DNA of 64,000 nt, taken from contig NZ_OEQB01000001.1 of the NCBI RefSeq assembly GCF_900240295.1, forward strand, positions 248,001 through 312,000. The letters are read 5' to 3'. Each line of letters opens with the position of its first letter. The first letter of the stretch is position 1. This document shows, piece by piece, positions 34,026 through 43,251 of this stretch. The DNA comes from Megasphaera vaginalis (ex Bordigoni et al. 2020). GTDB lineage: Bacteria; Bacillota; Negativicutes; Veillonellales; Megasphaeraceae. The notes beneath the pieces are model-generated. The model saw only the letters and a list, made by a program, of their open reading frames with translations. It had not been told where the DNA came from and searched no databases. Both the position numbers and the translations under genes were made by a program.

Positions 34026-37000
34026 CTATTTCCGATAAAGCCCGTATTGATCAGAATAGTAATAACCGTCGCCATTGCCCGCGTTATCGGGAAAACTCAG
34101 CAGTCCGTATTGCTGACACAGTTTTTCCAATTGCTTTTCTTCATCAACCGCATCAGATGCGGTCAGGGAAAGATTCGCCTGCAATGTTTGATAATAATCC
34201 CGCTGTAACCAAAACCTGTCACTGTTTACAGGTTCGCAAATTTCGATCTGGTACAGCTCGCCTCGAGGCACAAACAGCCCCGTCTTGTCATCTTTTTCTT
34301 GAAATGACAAATGCCCGTCACTATAGCAAAGACACACCTCTACTTGAAGTCTCCCGGCGCGAAAAGGATTAATCTGTTGCGGCATGCCGGTCATCCACCA
34401 GACCTCTTCCTGCCATCCGTGTATGTACGCCGGCCCGTTTTTCGATAAGTCTTTAAAATCCTCCATCACTTTATGCTCAAGAGCCGCTAACGAATATGCC
34501 GGATCTGCAGTCGGATCCTTCTGTATGCGCGGCGTCGCATCAATACCGCGTCGTAAGACGGCTTCATCAAGGAGATCGTTCATCGTATGACTTTTTAAAC
34601 GATATGCCGCCGTTTCAAATCCCGGTCGATCAAAGGCCGGTCCCTTTCGGAGAATCCCCGCTTCCATTTTGAGGCCTTTCAAATTATAACCGAGAATAGC
34701 AATATTCTCGTGTTGTATATCCTGTTGCAGAAGACGATGCCGCAATATGCGCCCTATTAACTGAATGATGGCTCTGTAGGAAAAAGGTTCAATCACGGCC
34801 CAGTCGAAATCATGATCCCTGCCGACAGCTTCAATGGGTGTCGCCACCACCAGAAAGATCACATTTTCTTCTTTCGCATTATCGATGTGATGACGCAACA
34901 CTTCATCTTCAATGTCTACCGTCGCCGCCAACGGCTTCTTTCGCTTCAGCACACGATCCAAATACCGTTCTTGCTCATGACGCAAAAGCAGTACTTGTTG
35001 GCTATGATATACCATGATCCGCGGCGCGATTTGCTCCGGCCATGCTGTCCGAACCAAATAATCTCCCAGCAATACGCAAGGGCGGATGTTGTTCATACCG
35101 ATGACTCCGCAGGAAACGTGTTTACCCGTTTTCTTGTCTGTAAAGCTATTGCGGCGATGCAGATCAATAACGGTTTGTTTGATTTTTTCAAAATAAGCCT
35201 GCTCCAGTTCATCTTCAGACAGAAATTTTAACGGATCGCAGTCCACAATATATCCCTTGCGTTTTATCAGTTCTTTGCTCAAGCGTACCACGCGCTTATC
35301 AACGAAAGTTTGATGCATTTGTCGATAAAAATTCCCTGCCTTCGTTATATCCGCTACCGCAATCGATCTCGTCTGCGTCCGAAATTCATCACACCATGCA
35401 CAGACAATATTCAGATCTTTGCCAAAAAAAGCAGCAAAACACTTTTGCCCCTCTTGATAGGCTGAAAATAATCCTTCGGCAAGATCTGGCGAAATCGTTG
35501 CTGAAGAGATCGTTACATGATGACCGAGCATGCCTGCAAGATGAACTACTCTGGCAATGGCAACCAAATCCTGCTTGCCGAAATCATCGATCTCGTCGAT
35601 AACGATATCTGACGACATGAGCCGCAATAACGGCAGCATATACTTGCCGCCGTGAGTGGCTTCCGTCGCCGGCATGATATGGTCAATCGTCGATACCAGC
35701 ACAGGAGAGTAAAGCAATCGTTTATTTTTTATTGCCGCCTTGTTTTTTTGCTGATCAAAAAAGATATCGAGAAACGGTTCTTTTTCCGGATATATGCCGT
35801 TCAAAACGCCGGCAAACGATTCCTCTTCGTCCAGATAGGATGTTTCTCCGTTATCCGATCGCTTCCGCTCTTCATCGTACAGCTTCCTCACCGCCGATGA
35901 GCCGATTAAAACCGCCATTTCATCCGCTGTCAGGCCGATTCGGTTGCGATATTCCTCGCCGGTCTGCAAGGTCAACGTACGAAGCCCTAAAAGCAGATTA
36001 TAGCGAAGCGTTTTATGATCTGCCGAAATGGCCTGCATCAGCTTGGCATTGGCAAAAGTTTTTCCGCACCCGGTACTGGCCATATTGACAATAAAATACC
36101 CGGAAACAGATTTATTGCCGCATTTCAATTGCTTTTGACATTCGATCAGCTTTTGTACAGCCGTATCTTGCCAACGGAAAGGGGCAGGACTTCGCTTCCG
36201 CAGCGAACGGACATCTTTTACAGATGCCATGCCGCCGGAAAACACCGGCAAATAGTGGGCAATACGAGCGGCTTGCCCGGCTACCTTCACCAAATGTTCA
36301 TCCAACCGTTGCTTCAGTTCCCCTTTATATGTGTTCGCATACAACTCGGTATTGCCCTGCCGGTCTTCTTCTCCTTTGCCGGATGAGATAAAATAATCGC
36401 TCAGCATCAGACTCAATCGTGAGTATAGCAATACTAACCGAAAATCCCCTTTCTTCATCAAGGCGATCAATGCGTCTTTTTCCTGCAATAACCGGGGGAC
36501 CCATTTCCTCAGCGCCTTTCGCCATGCAGAAGATTCCAGCAACAGCCCCTTTGAAAAGGTAACGTTTGTGTGCGCAGCCCCATTATCATATCCCCAAGCG
36601 GCATCGATGCGCGACATCATATCCGAAAAAGAAGTCGATCGCAGGTCATAGTATTTCTTGCACTTATCTTTTTGTAAAACCGGCAGCCGATGATGAGACA
36701 AGATCAACCAACAAAGCATTGCCGCCAGAGGCGGTAAATTGCGAAGTTTATTCCTTAATCCTTCGTTCACAGCTTGCGCAAGCGCATCGGCAGAAAAATC
36801 TCCCAGAGACAGCCGCGTCAGCCAGGCCGTATCGTCATCGGCAGAGCCGGTCAATGCGACCAATCCGGAAATCAGCCGGCAAGATATCCACTCGTGCCGG
36901 TAAGGATCCTTGCTCAACGACTGACGGCGTAATTTATGCTGAAAATGATCGGCCGCCTTGCCCCAGTCATGGAGCAGCGCCGCAACAGCTGACAAGGCCT

Positions 37001-37337
37001 TTATTTCAGGCAGATGGAGCCAATCATTTTCCCACTCATCATGACGGATATTCTTTTGGGTATAATTCACCGGTACGACCCCCTCTTGATTAAAGCGGGA
37101 ACGGTCTCCTACCATCCACACCAACTCGCTGCGGTTCCGTGACCGAATCCACCGGCAAGAAACGGACATACTTTTGGTCGCATGCTTTTGCAGGAGCGAT
37201 TTCACCATTTGAAGTCCCTCAGCAGTAATAACCGTCTGCCAAGTCTCCTTCCCGATCCGATTGGCGAAGGCATCTAAAATCCGCGCCGTCGTCTTTATGG
37301 CTTTTTTATCGCTTTGACTGGTAAAAATAACCATCAT
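34026..37337 (-). CDS. cas3: Cas2-Cas3 fusion nuclease-helicase
   Basis: 1103 residues from ATG 37337, overlapping the cas1 stop (ATGA). N-terminal Cas2 domain (1-90, VIFTSQSDKKAIKTTARILD, ELVWMVGDRSRF), HD nuclease (about 105-330, with LLHDWGKAADHFQ and LILSHHRLP), then SF2 helicase: Walker A in ASTGCGKTFANAKL, motif II DEIDDF, motif III SATIS, motif VI QLIGRILRH. The C-terminal domain ends near residue 1100. The fusion is diagnostic for type I-F: it works with Cas1 in spacer uptake and degrades DNA bound by Cascade. All catalytic motifs look intact. Confidence 0.96.
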   Translation of the reverse strand: MMVIFTSQSDKKAIKTTARILDAFANRIGKETWQTVITAEGLQMVKSLLQKHATKSMSVSCRWIRSRNRSELVWMVGDRSRFNQEGVVPVNYTQKNIRHDEWENDWLHLPEIKALSAVAALLHDWGKAADHFQHKLRRQSLSKDPYRHEWISCRLISGLVALTGSADDDTAWLTRLSLGDFSADALAQAVNEGLRNKLRNLPPLAAMLCWLILSHHRLPVLQKDKCKKYYDLRSTSFSDMMSRIDAAWGYDNGAAHTNVTFSKGLLLESSAWRKALRKWVPRLLQEKDALIALMKKGDFRLVLLYSRLSLMLSDYFISSGKGEEDRQGNTELYANTYKGELKQRLDEHLVKVAGQAARIAHYLPVFSGGMASVKDVRSLRKRSPAPFRWQDTAVQKLIECQKQLKCGNKSVSGYFIVNMASTGCGKTFANAKLMQAISADHKTLRYNLLLGLRTLTLQTGEEYRNRIGLTADEMAVLIGSSAVRKLYDEERKRSDNGETSYLDEEESFAGVLNGIYPEKEPFLDIFFDQQKNKAAIKNKRLLYSPVLVSTIDHIMPATEATHGGKYMLPLLRLMSSDIVIDEIDDFGKQDLVAIARVVHLAGMLGHHVTISSATISPDLAEGLFSAYQEGQKCFAAFFGKDLNIVCAWCDEFRTQTRSIAVADITKAGNFYRQMHQTFVDKRVVRLSKELIKRKGYIVDCDPLKFLSEDELEQAYFEKIKQTVIDLHRRNSFTDKKTGKHVSCGVIGMNNIRPCVLLGDYLVRTAWPEQIAPRIMVYHSQQVLLLRHEQERYLDRVLKRKKPLAATVDIEDEVLRHHIDNAKEENVIFLVVATPIEAVGRDHDFDWAVIEPFSYRAIIQLIGRILRHRLLQQDIQHENIAILGYNLKGLKMEAGILRKGPAFDRPGFETAAYRLKSHTMNDLLDEAVLRRGIDATPRIQKDPTADPAYSLAALEHKVMEDFKDLSKNGPAYIHGWQEEVWWMTGMPQQINPFRAGRLQVEVCLCYSDGHLSFQEKDDKTGLFVPRGELYQIEICEPVNSDRFWLQRDYYQTLQANLSLTASDAVDEEKQLEKLCQQYGLLSFPDNAGNGDGYYYSDQYGLYRK

Positions 37338-38311
37338 TGGCAGACACCATCCCGACTCCAATACAGACTCCGTTCTTTTATGCGGGCATACATATATTCC
37401 AAGGCTTTATGTTCGGTAAATTTCTGTAAACACAATTCGCGGAATTCCCGATTCGTATATCCCTGATAGGCGGCAATAAACGCCCAAGGTAACCAAGGTA
37501 AAATCAAGCTGTCTTTGATCAAATCGGCCACATCAAATACCAACGCGCCCCGCCTGGTCTTGCCGTGCATTAATGCAAAGCCGTGCGGAATTCCCAGCAC
37601 CCATAAGGCGGAAGCTGCCAATCCATAGGCCAAGTAATTGCCGTGATTCAAAAATATATTCGCCGTATCATTGGCTTCCGAATCGCGCACGAAAGACGCT
37701 AACTCCGTCTTCGCAGCCGCATATCGATAAAGCCGTTTGGAAAACAGCGCCTCTGCTGCCAGTAATTCTTTACCATTACGGCTGCCGGCAATACCTTTTT
37801 CGAAGCCCTGCAAGGCCTGCTCCATTTTTTCATCGTCCGCATAAAATCCGGCGTTGTTCAATTCTCTGTCTTTCTCCCATACGTGCTGCAAATACGCACA
37901 GCGGTCACGCTGCAAGCGCTGAGCCGCCTGCAGCCTACGCTCCTCATCAAACCAGAACGATAACCAGCCCTGCACGTATTGTGTCGGCCTGTACTCGCTC
38001 TGCGGATTCATCCAGACAATTTCAGTTCCGGCTATCAGCGGCGTGCCGCCACCGCCGCTGAAACCAACCAGGACACCGGCTGCAGACAGTAATCGCATCG
38101 CGGCTTGTGTAATTGATGTCCCTGTTCCCAATAAGATAACCGTTGTGTTGGCAATCGGGATATTCCAGTATTGTTGCCGCTTGTTTCCGTCTGTCAAATA
38201 TACGACGCGGCCATCTTTCTGCATAACGCGGCACATTTCCAGATAATAGATATTGGCACGTTTAGAAAACATAATAGATTTCAATTCCGATGGCGTAAAC
38301 GTTTGCTGCAT
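37334..38311 (-). CDS. cas1: CRISPR integrase Cas1 (type I-F)
   Basis: 325 residues from ATG 38311 (GGAG nine bases upstream; the ATG three codons earlier is only two bases from GGAG). PSELKSIMFSKRANIYYLEM, WNIPIANTTVILLGTGTSIT and FSGGGGTPL are typical of I-F Cas1. Active-site residues: Glu in the central helical domain (LLAAEALFSKRLYRYAA), His in YGLAASALWVLGIPHGFALM-HGKTR, Asp in VFDVADLIKDS. First gene of the cas operon. Confidence 0.97.
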   Translation of the reverse strand: MQQTFTPSELKSIMFSKRANIYYLEMCRVMQKDGRVVYLTDGNKRQQYWNIPIANTTVILLGTGTSITQAAMRLLSAAGVLVGFSGGGGTPLIAGTEIVWMNPQSEYRPTQYVQGWLSFWFDEERRLQAAQRLQRDRCAYLQHVWEKDRELNNAGFYADDEKMEQALQGFEKGIAGSRNGKELLAAEALFSKRLYRYAAAKTELASFVRDSEANDTANIFLNHGNYLAYGLAASALWVLGIPHGFALMHGKTRRGALVFDVADLIKDSLILPWLPWAFIAAYQGYTNREFRELCLQKFTEHKALEYMYARIKERSLYWSRDGVCQ

Positions 38312-38367
38312 AAAGCTCATCTCCAGTTAAGACAAGATATATACCGTTTTTCCCTTCATGTATTTCC

Positions 38368-38396
38368 ATTATATCGTTTATCGAAAAAACTTTCCA
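38368..38396 (-). promoter_or_regulatory. Promoter of the cas operon
   Basis: Minus strand TGGAAA, 17-base spacer, TATAAT; about 50 bases of leader before the cas1 ATG. Confidence 0.72.
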
Positions 38397-38438
38397 TCTA
38401 AATGCCGTCGTTATCCGCTGTTCATTGACGGGGCGAAA

Positions 38439-38714
38439 ATGATTACCTTCCACTCCATAAAAACATCCCCTGACACCGGTTTCCATGCCTACCTGATGTC
38501 AGAGGATATAAAACACCTGTTAAACGCCTTACGTATCGTCATTCCCTTCGAAACGCCGTGGCCCTTTTCAAGCCCTCTGCCGGACACGACCGTTGACAAG
38601 GCAACCGATTTCATCCGGAATCAGTTGCCCCGGTTCAGCATAAACACTTTGCGCCGTTTTTCACTGGTCCAACATGGTCCCTACAAGCTTGACGCATTCG
38701 GCCGCGTCCTTTGA
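38439..38714 (+). CDS. Small hypothetical protein
   Basis: 91 residues from ATG 38439; only GGGGCG stands at ribosome-site distance. Third codon positions are rich in C/G as in neighbouring genes (GAC, TTC, ATC, CTG), and the sequence reads like a real protein (TSPDTGFHAYLMSEDIKHLL, VDKATDFIRNQLPRFS), but I do not recognise it. It overlaps the end of metH by 54 bases on the opposite strand. It could also be mere non-coding spacer between metH and the cas promoter. Confidence 0.3.
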   Translation: MITFHSIKTSPDTGFHAYLMSEDIKHLLNALRIVIPFETPWPFSSPLPDTTVDKATDFIRNQLPRFSINTLRRFSLVQHGPYKLDAFGRVL

Positions 38715-41096
38715 GTACCCGTCAGCACCGATCTCGACAGCGAATCCCGGCGTCACGGCAGCGCCGCCGATGATGATTTTCCCATTGTAACCGGATGCCG
38801 CCGCTTTGGCAATAACCGCCTTCATCTGCATCATCGTCGTCGTCATCAGTGCCGAAAGACCGACGACAGCCGCATGTTCCGCCATGGCTGTCGCAATGAT
38901 CCGACTGGCGGGCACGTCTTTTCCCAAATCAATAACATGATACCCATAGTTGCGCAGCATAAGGGCAACAAGATTCTTGCCGATATCGTGAACGTCACCT
39001 TCGACGGTGGCAATGACGATCGTCGCTTTCTCTTCCGCAACATTTCCCTGCAGCAGCGGCTCCAGAAAATGAATGGCTTTTTCCATCGTATTGGCGCCGG
39101 CAATCAGTTGCGGTAAAAAATACACTTGCTGATCAAAAAGTTCGCCTACGCGGTTAATTGCAGGAATAAGAAATTTATTAATAATGGTTTCCGCCGATTT
39201 TCCCTTATCCAATTCCGCTTTTGTCAATGAAATGATCGTTCCTTTTTCCCCTTTGAGAACAGCTTCAAAAACGGGATTATCCTCTTCTCTGTCCGTTTCC
39301 GCCCGAACAGCGGTGCCGCCGTTTTTTTCCGCCGTCTGCAACGATACGGTCCGGCTGCCGTACGGTTCCATTCGTTGGATATATGCCAAGTCGCTGCCTT
39401 CATGATTCATCAGCAAATTAGCAGCGGCAGCGGCCTGAAGCAGCAGTTCCTGTGACGGATTGGCGATAGCCAGCGTCAGGCCGCCGGCAGCGGCCATGGT
39501 CAGAAACGCAGCATTGATGAAAAGCCGCTGCGGCAACCCGAACGAAATATTGGAAAGCCCGCAGATTGTCGCCAATCCGAGCGAATTACGGCAATACGCG
39601 AAGGTATCAAGGCAATCCAGCGCAGCTCGCGGCGCGGCGCCGACAGTAGCGGCAAGACCGTCGACGACGATGTCTTCACGAGCCAGACCGGCGGCTTCGG
39701 CGGCAGACGTCAACGCCCGGATAATCCGATGCTTCTCATCCTGCGTCGCAGGAATTCCGTCGTCGGAAAGGGGCAGCAAAATGAACATGGCTCCATATTT
39801 TCTGATAACCGGCAGCAGTTTTTCATATTTCGCCGTTTCATAAGAAACGGAGTTGAGCAGCGCCCTGCCGGGATAGTGGCGCAGCGCCGCCGCCAAAACA
39901 TCGGGATAACTGGAATCAATGCAGAGCGGCAAGTTCGTTACGCCCGTTATTTCATCAATCGCCTGCAGCATTGTCGCTTTTTCATCGATACCGTTCATCC
40001 CCACATTGACATCAAGAACGGCTGCTCCTTTTTCTTCCTGTTCCCGCGCCATGGCCCGCACCAAGTCGAAGGTACCGGCACGCAATTCTTCTTGCAACTT
40101 CTTTTTCCCTGTCGGATTGATCCGCTCGCCGACGATCTGTAAGGGCCCGTCGAGACGAATATCCAAAACGGAGCGCTCTGAAGAAATGACGCGCCGTTTC
40201 TCTTTTTTTACGGGAAGCGGCTCCATGGTCCCGACAGATTCCGCCAAGACGCGAATGTGCTCCGGCGTCGTGCCGCAGCAGCCGCCGACAATTCGGGCGC
40301 CGGCGGCGACCAGCCGGCAGCAGGCGGCGCCGAAATCACCGGGAGTCATCGTATAAACGGTCGCGCCGTCCGCCAATGCGGGAAGTCCGGCATTGGGCTT
40401 GGCAATGATGGGAACCGTCGCATAAGCATACATTTCCTCTACAATCGGAAGCATGCCGTCCGGACCTGTCGAGCAGTTCAGACCGACAGCATCGACGCCC
40501 AGGGACTGAAGCGTCACGACGGCTGCGGCAGGCGGCGTGCCGAAGAGGGTTCTGCCGTCATTTTCAAAAGTCAGCGTCGCCATAACCGGCAAATCACAAC
40601 TCTCTTTTACAGCCAAAACGGCTGCCCTCGTCTCTTGGAGACTCATCATCGTTTCAATGACAAAAAGGTCGGCGCCGCCGTCTGCCAGTGCGACTACCTG
40701 CTCTTTATACACATCGACGAGCTCTTCAAAATGAAGCTCCCCCAACGGCCGAAGCTGCCGGCCGGTCATCGTCATATCGCCGGCTACAAACGCTTTACCG
40801 GCAGCCGCTTCTTTAGAAAGCGCGACCAGATCACGATTCATTTCCGCCAATCTGTCGGCCAGGCCGTATTCGCCCAACTTGATCCGATTCCCGGTAAAGG
40901 TCGGCGCATAAAGAATCTGCGTTCCGGCGGCGACGAACTGCCGCTGCAAGTCGATCATGGCTGTACGGTTCTCCAGAATCCAGGCTTCCGGGCAAACCCC
41001 GACGGGCAATCCCGCTTGCTGTAAGTTCGTTCCCGTCGCCCCGTCAAGCATAACGATACCGTCTGCGATCAACTGTTGAAACTCGTCTCTTGTCAT
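38661..41096 (-). CDS. metH: Cobalamin-dependent methionine synthase without reactivation domain
   Basis: 811 residues. Homocysteine domain 1-290 with zinc ligands Cys in GLNCSTGPDG and Cys-Cys in GGCCGTTPEH; pterin domain about 315-570 (IVGERINPTGKKKL); B12 cap 590-680; B12 domain with DVHDIGKN (the His that coordinates cobalt) to the C-terminus. It moves a methyl from methyl-THF via cobalamin to homocysteine. The AdoMet-dependent reactivation domain of E. coli MetH (about 330 residues) is absent; the next gene appears to supply this function in another way. Confidence 0.94.
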   Translation of the reverse strand: MTRDEFQQLIADGIVMLDGATGTNLQQAGLPVGVCPEAWILENRTAMIDLQRQFVAAGTQILYAPTFTGNRIKLGEYGLADRLAEMNRDLVALSKEAAAGKAFVAGDMTMTGRQLRPLGELHFEELVDVYKEQVVALADGGADLFVIETMMSLQETRAAVLAVKESCDLPVMATLTFENDGRTLFGTPPAAAVVTLQSLGVDAVGLNCSTGPDGMLPIVEEMYAYATVPIIAKPNAGLPALADGATVYTMTPGDFGAACCRLVAAGARIVGGCCGTTPEHIRVLAESVGTMEPLPVKKEKRRVISSERSVLDIRLDGPLQIVGERINPTGKKKLQEELRAGTFDLVRAMAREQEEKGAAVLDVNVGMNGIDEKATMLQAIDEITGVTNLPLCIDSSYPDVLAAALRHYPGRALLNSVSYETAKYEKLLPVIRKYGAMFILLPLSDDGIPATQDEKHRIIRALTSAAEAAGLAREDIVVDGLAATVGAAPRAALDCLDTFAYCRNSLGLATICGLSNISFGLPQRLFINAAFLTMAAAGGLTLAIANPSQELLLQAAAAANLLMNHEGSDLAYIQRMEPYGSRTVSLQTAEKNGGTAVRAETDREEDNPVFEAVLKGEKGTIISLTKAELDKGKSAETIINKFLIPAINRVGELFDQQVYFLPQLIAGANTMEKAIHFLEPLLQGNVAEEKATIVIATVEGDVHDIGKNLVALMLRNYGYHVIDLGKDVPASRIIATAMAEHAAVVGLSALMTTTMMQMKAVIAKAAASGYNGKIIIGGAAVTPGFAVEIGADGYSKDAAECVKLVGTMLDQ

Positions 41097-41139
41097 CCCT
41101 ACCTACTCCTATCTGCGGGCCCCTACACCCCTGACTTCG

Positions 41140-43251
41140 TTAAAAATCCATATAGTTTATGTACAACTGCCGGAAAGCGGCATCACCTGCCAGCGCGACT
41201 TCCTTTGCTGATGCGATGATCTTGCGGAGCCTTTCTTCGCCGTCTCTCTCCGTCAGCAAAGCGACGGCGCCGGCTAATGAAGTATTACCGACATTGACGG
41301 TTCTGGCCGCCAATTCCCGGGGCAACAAGCCAACGGCCGCCGCTTTTTCGGCCTTCAGGAAATAGCCGAAACCGCCTGCCAGATACAATGTGCCGACATC
41401 ACCGTAAGTTAAGCCGCAGTGCTGCAAAAGCGCTTCCAATCCGGCGCGAACGGCTCCTTTGGCCAGTTGGACCTGCCGTATATCCTGCTGTGTCAGCGTC
41501 AATACCGTCCCGTTTTGTTTGCGCGCTATCGGAAAACCGCCGGAAAAATACGGGGCTGCCAATTTTCCGGATCGATCAACGAACCCCGCCTGCAGCAACG
41601 CCGCCAACGCTTCAATCACTCCGGTACCGCAAAGACCGGCGGCAGGCGCGCAATCAATGGTCCTGACCGCCGCTTTCCCGTCGATGATTTCCATCGCTGC
41701 AACGGCTCCGGGCACACTCCCCGTCCCGCAGCTCAGCTGGCCGCCTTCCAAGGCCGGTCCCGCCGCCACAGAGGCGACGTAAAGCATCCCCTCTTTAGCT
41801 ACCGCCATCTCTCCGTTCGTCCCCAAATCAAGAAAAACGGCGTTTTTTCCGTCGCTGTCCAAGCGGCAGGCATAAAGGCCGGCAACAACGTCGGCACCGA
41901 CGTACGTGCTAATACCCGGAACGATGCGGATACGGCACGCCGCCGGCCCGGCGTAATCGGGAAATATCCGCCGCCACGGCAATACGTCCCCGCCTAAAGA
42001 AACAGGCGTAAACGGCCACCGGCCCAAGCCGCTGCAATCGAGGCCAAGAAGCAGATGCGTCATCGTCGTATTACTGGCGACAACAATTTCGCCGCAGTCG
42101 GCAAAAGTGCCTTCGTAGCGCTGCCAAAGCCGTTGCAAAGCGCCATAGATATCACGGCAGACGAGCCGGCGCAAGGCTGCCGCATGACCTGCGGCAGCCG
42201 CCTGAATGCGGCTGATGACATCGGCGCCGTAAACACGCTGACTGTTAACGGCTGTTACCGTATCGACGACCTTTCTCGCCGTTAAATCGACTAAGGACAC
42301 GGCAATCGTCGTTGTCCCCACATCGACGGCGGCACCGAAGCGATGCCCGGCAGCCGCTTTTTTCAACGGCTCCGTCAACGTACCGACAGCGCGAAATGAA
42401 GTCTCCTCACCTTGCGATACACAAACGGTAACGGGCTCCTGCGGCACGGCCTTGCAGGCCAGCCGCCACCCCCGGTCAAGTTCTTCAGCCGACAACGTTG
42501 CCAAATCATCGTAGGTCACATCGAGATGACCGTTGTACAGACGTACACGGCACTTACCGCAGCTGCCGTTACCGCCGCAAGCGGCTCCAAGAGACACGCC
42601 GTTACGGCGCAGAAACGTCAGAACGGATTCGCCCGGCGGGCAGGTATATACTCTCCCGGCGGCAGCCGACCGACGCAATGTACAGGTATCATTGCCGCAT
42701 TGCCGACACGGATTGATTTCCGCACCTGCATCCGCATCTGTATGGGCCGTTAAATCAAAAAGAAAGCACATGGTCTTACTGGGCAGTACCATGCCTGCAG
42801 CGGTCATGGATACGCCAATGCGCCGCCGGGCTTCCGTCATCTCCAGGATACGCCGCACAGACTCCGGTTCGAGGCCGTTTCCGACTTCACGACGCCCGGC
42901 AACGCCTCTGCCTTTTTCCCGGCAAAGATCGCCTATCGTCTTTCTGATCTGTTCTTCAAAAGCGAACAGGCAACTATCGGCTATGGCATTGATCCAAAGC
43001 GCCTCGTCCTCCTCGTGCCGTGCAAACAACCGTGTCACATAATCGGAAATGACAGCGCCCAACGTCATGACAACATATAGGGAACATTCTTCGAAAGCCA
43101 ATATGGCCCTCGGCCGGATCAACATTCGCACCTGCCGTTGATATTGCTCATAGCGAGCCGATTTATCCTCGACTCCCAGCAAGCGAAGAACGGTATCGGT
43201 GTCGGGAACGATCCGGCTGCCCGTAAGCGCGCGAATATCTGCCATCGTCAT
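41140..43251 (-). CDS. Fusion of MetH-reactivation-like domain with ferredoxin/ASKHA corrinoid activase (RACE)
   Basis: 703 residues in one frame. Residues 1-200 look like the stand-alone MetH activation proteins (SLYVVMTLGAVISDYVTRLF, RRIGVSMTAAGMVLPSKTM, then a Cys cluster 182, 185, 190). Residues 200-300 form a plant-type 2Fe-2S ferredoxin with Cys 225, 231, 234 (CGGNGSCGKC). Residues 310-700 are an ASKHA ATPase (AAVDVGTTTIAVSLVDL, FLDLGTNGEMAV, LYLAGGFGYFLKAEKAA). RACE proteins reduce inactive cob(II)alamin in corrinoid proteins using ATP. Position behind metH points to MetH as the client. It runs 43 bases upstream of metH in order of the strand: pgeF overlap, this gene, then metH. Confidence 0.85.
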   Translation of the reverse strand: MTMADIRALTGSRIVPDTDTVLRLLGVEDKSARYEQYQRQVRMLIRPRAILAFEECSLYVVMTLGAVISDYVTRLFARHEEDEALWINAIADSCLFAFEEQIRKTIGDLCREKGRGVAGRREVGNGLEPESVRRILEMTEARRRIGVSMTAAGMVLPSKTMCFLFDLTAHTDADAGAEINPCRQCGNDTCTLRRSAAAGRVYTCPPGESVLTFLRRNGVSLGAACGGNGSCGKCRVRLYNGHLDVTYDDLATLSAEELDRGWRLACKAVPQEPVTVCVSQGEETSFRAVGTLTEPLKKAAAGHRFGAAVDVGTTTIAVSLVDLTARKVVDTVTAVNSQRVYGADVISRIQAAAAGHAAALRRLVCRDIYGALQRLWQRYEGTFADCGEIVVASNTTMTHLLLGLDCSGLGRWPFTPVSLGGDVLPWRRIFPDYAGPAACRIRIVPGISTYVGADVVAGLYACRLDSDGKNAVFLDLGTNGEMAVAKEGMLYVASVAAGPALEGGQLSCGTGSVPGAVAAMEIIDGKAAVRTIDCAPAAGLCGTGVIEALAALLQAGFVDRSGKLAAPYFSGGFPIARKQNGTVLTLTQQDIRQVQLAKGAVRAGLEALLQHCGLTYGDVGTLYLAGGFGYFLKAEKAAAVGLLPRELAARTVNVGNTSLAGAVALLTERDGEERLRKIIASAKEVALAGDAAFRQLYINYMDF

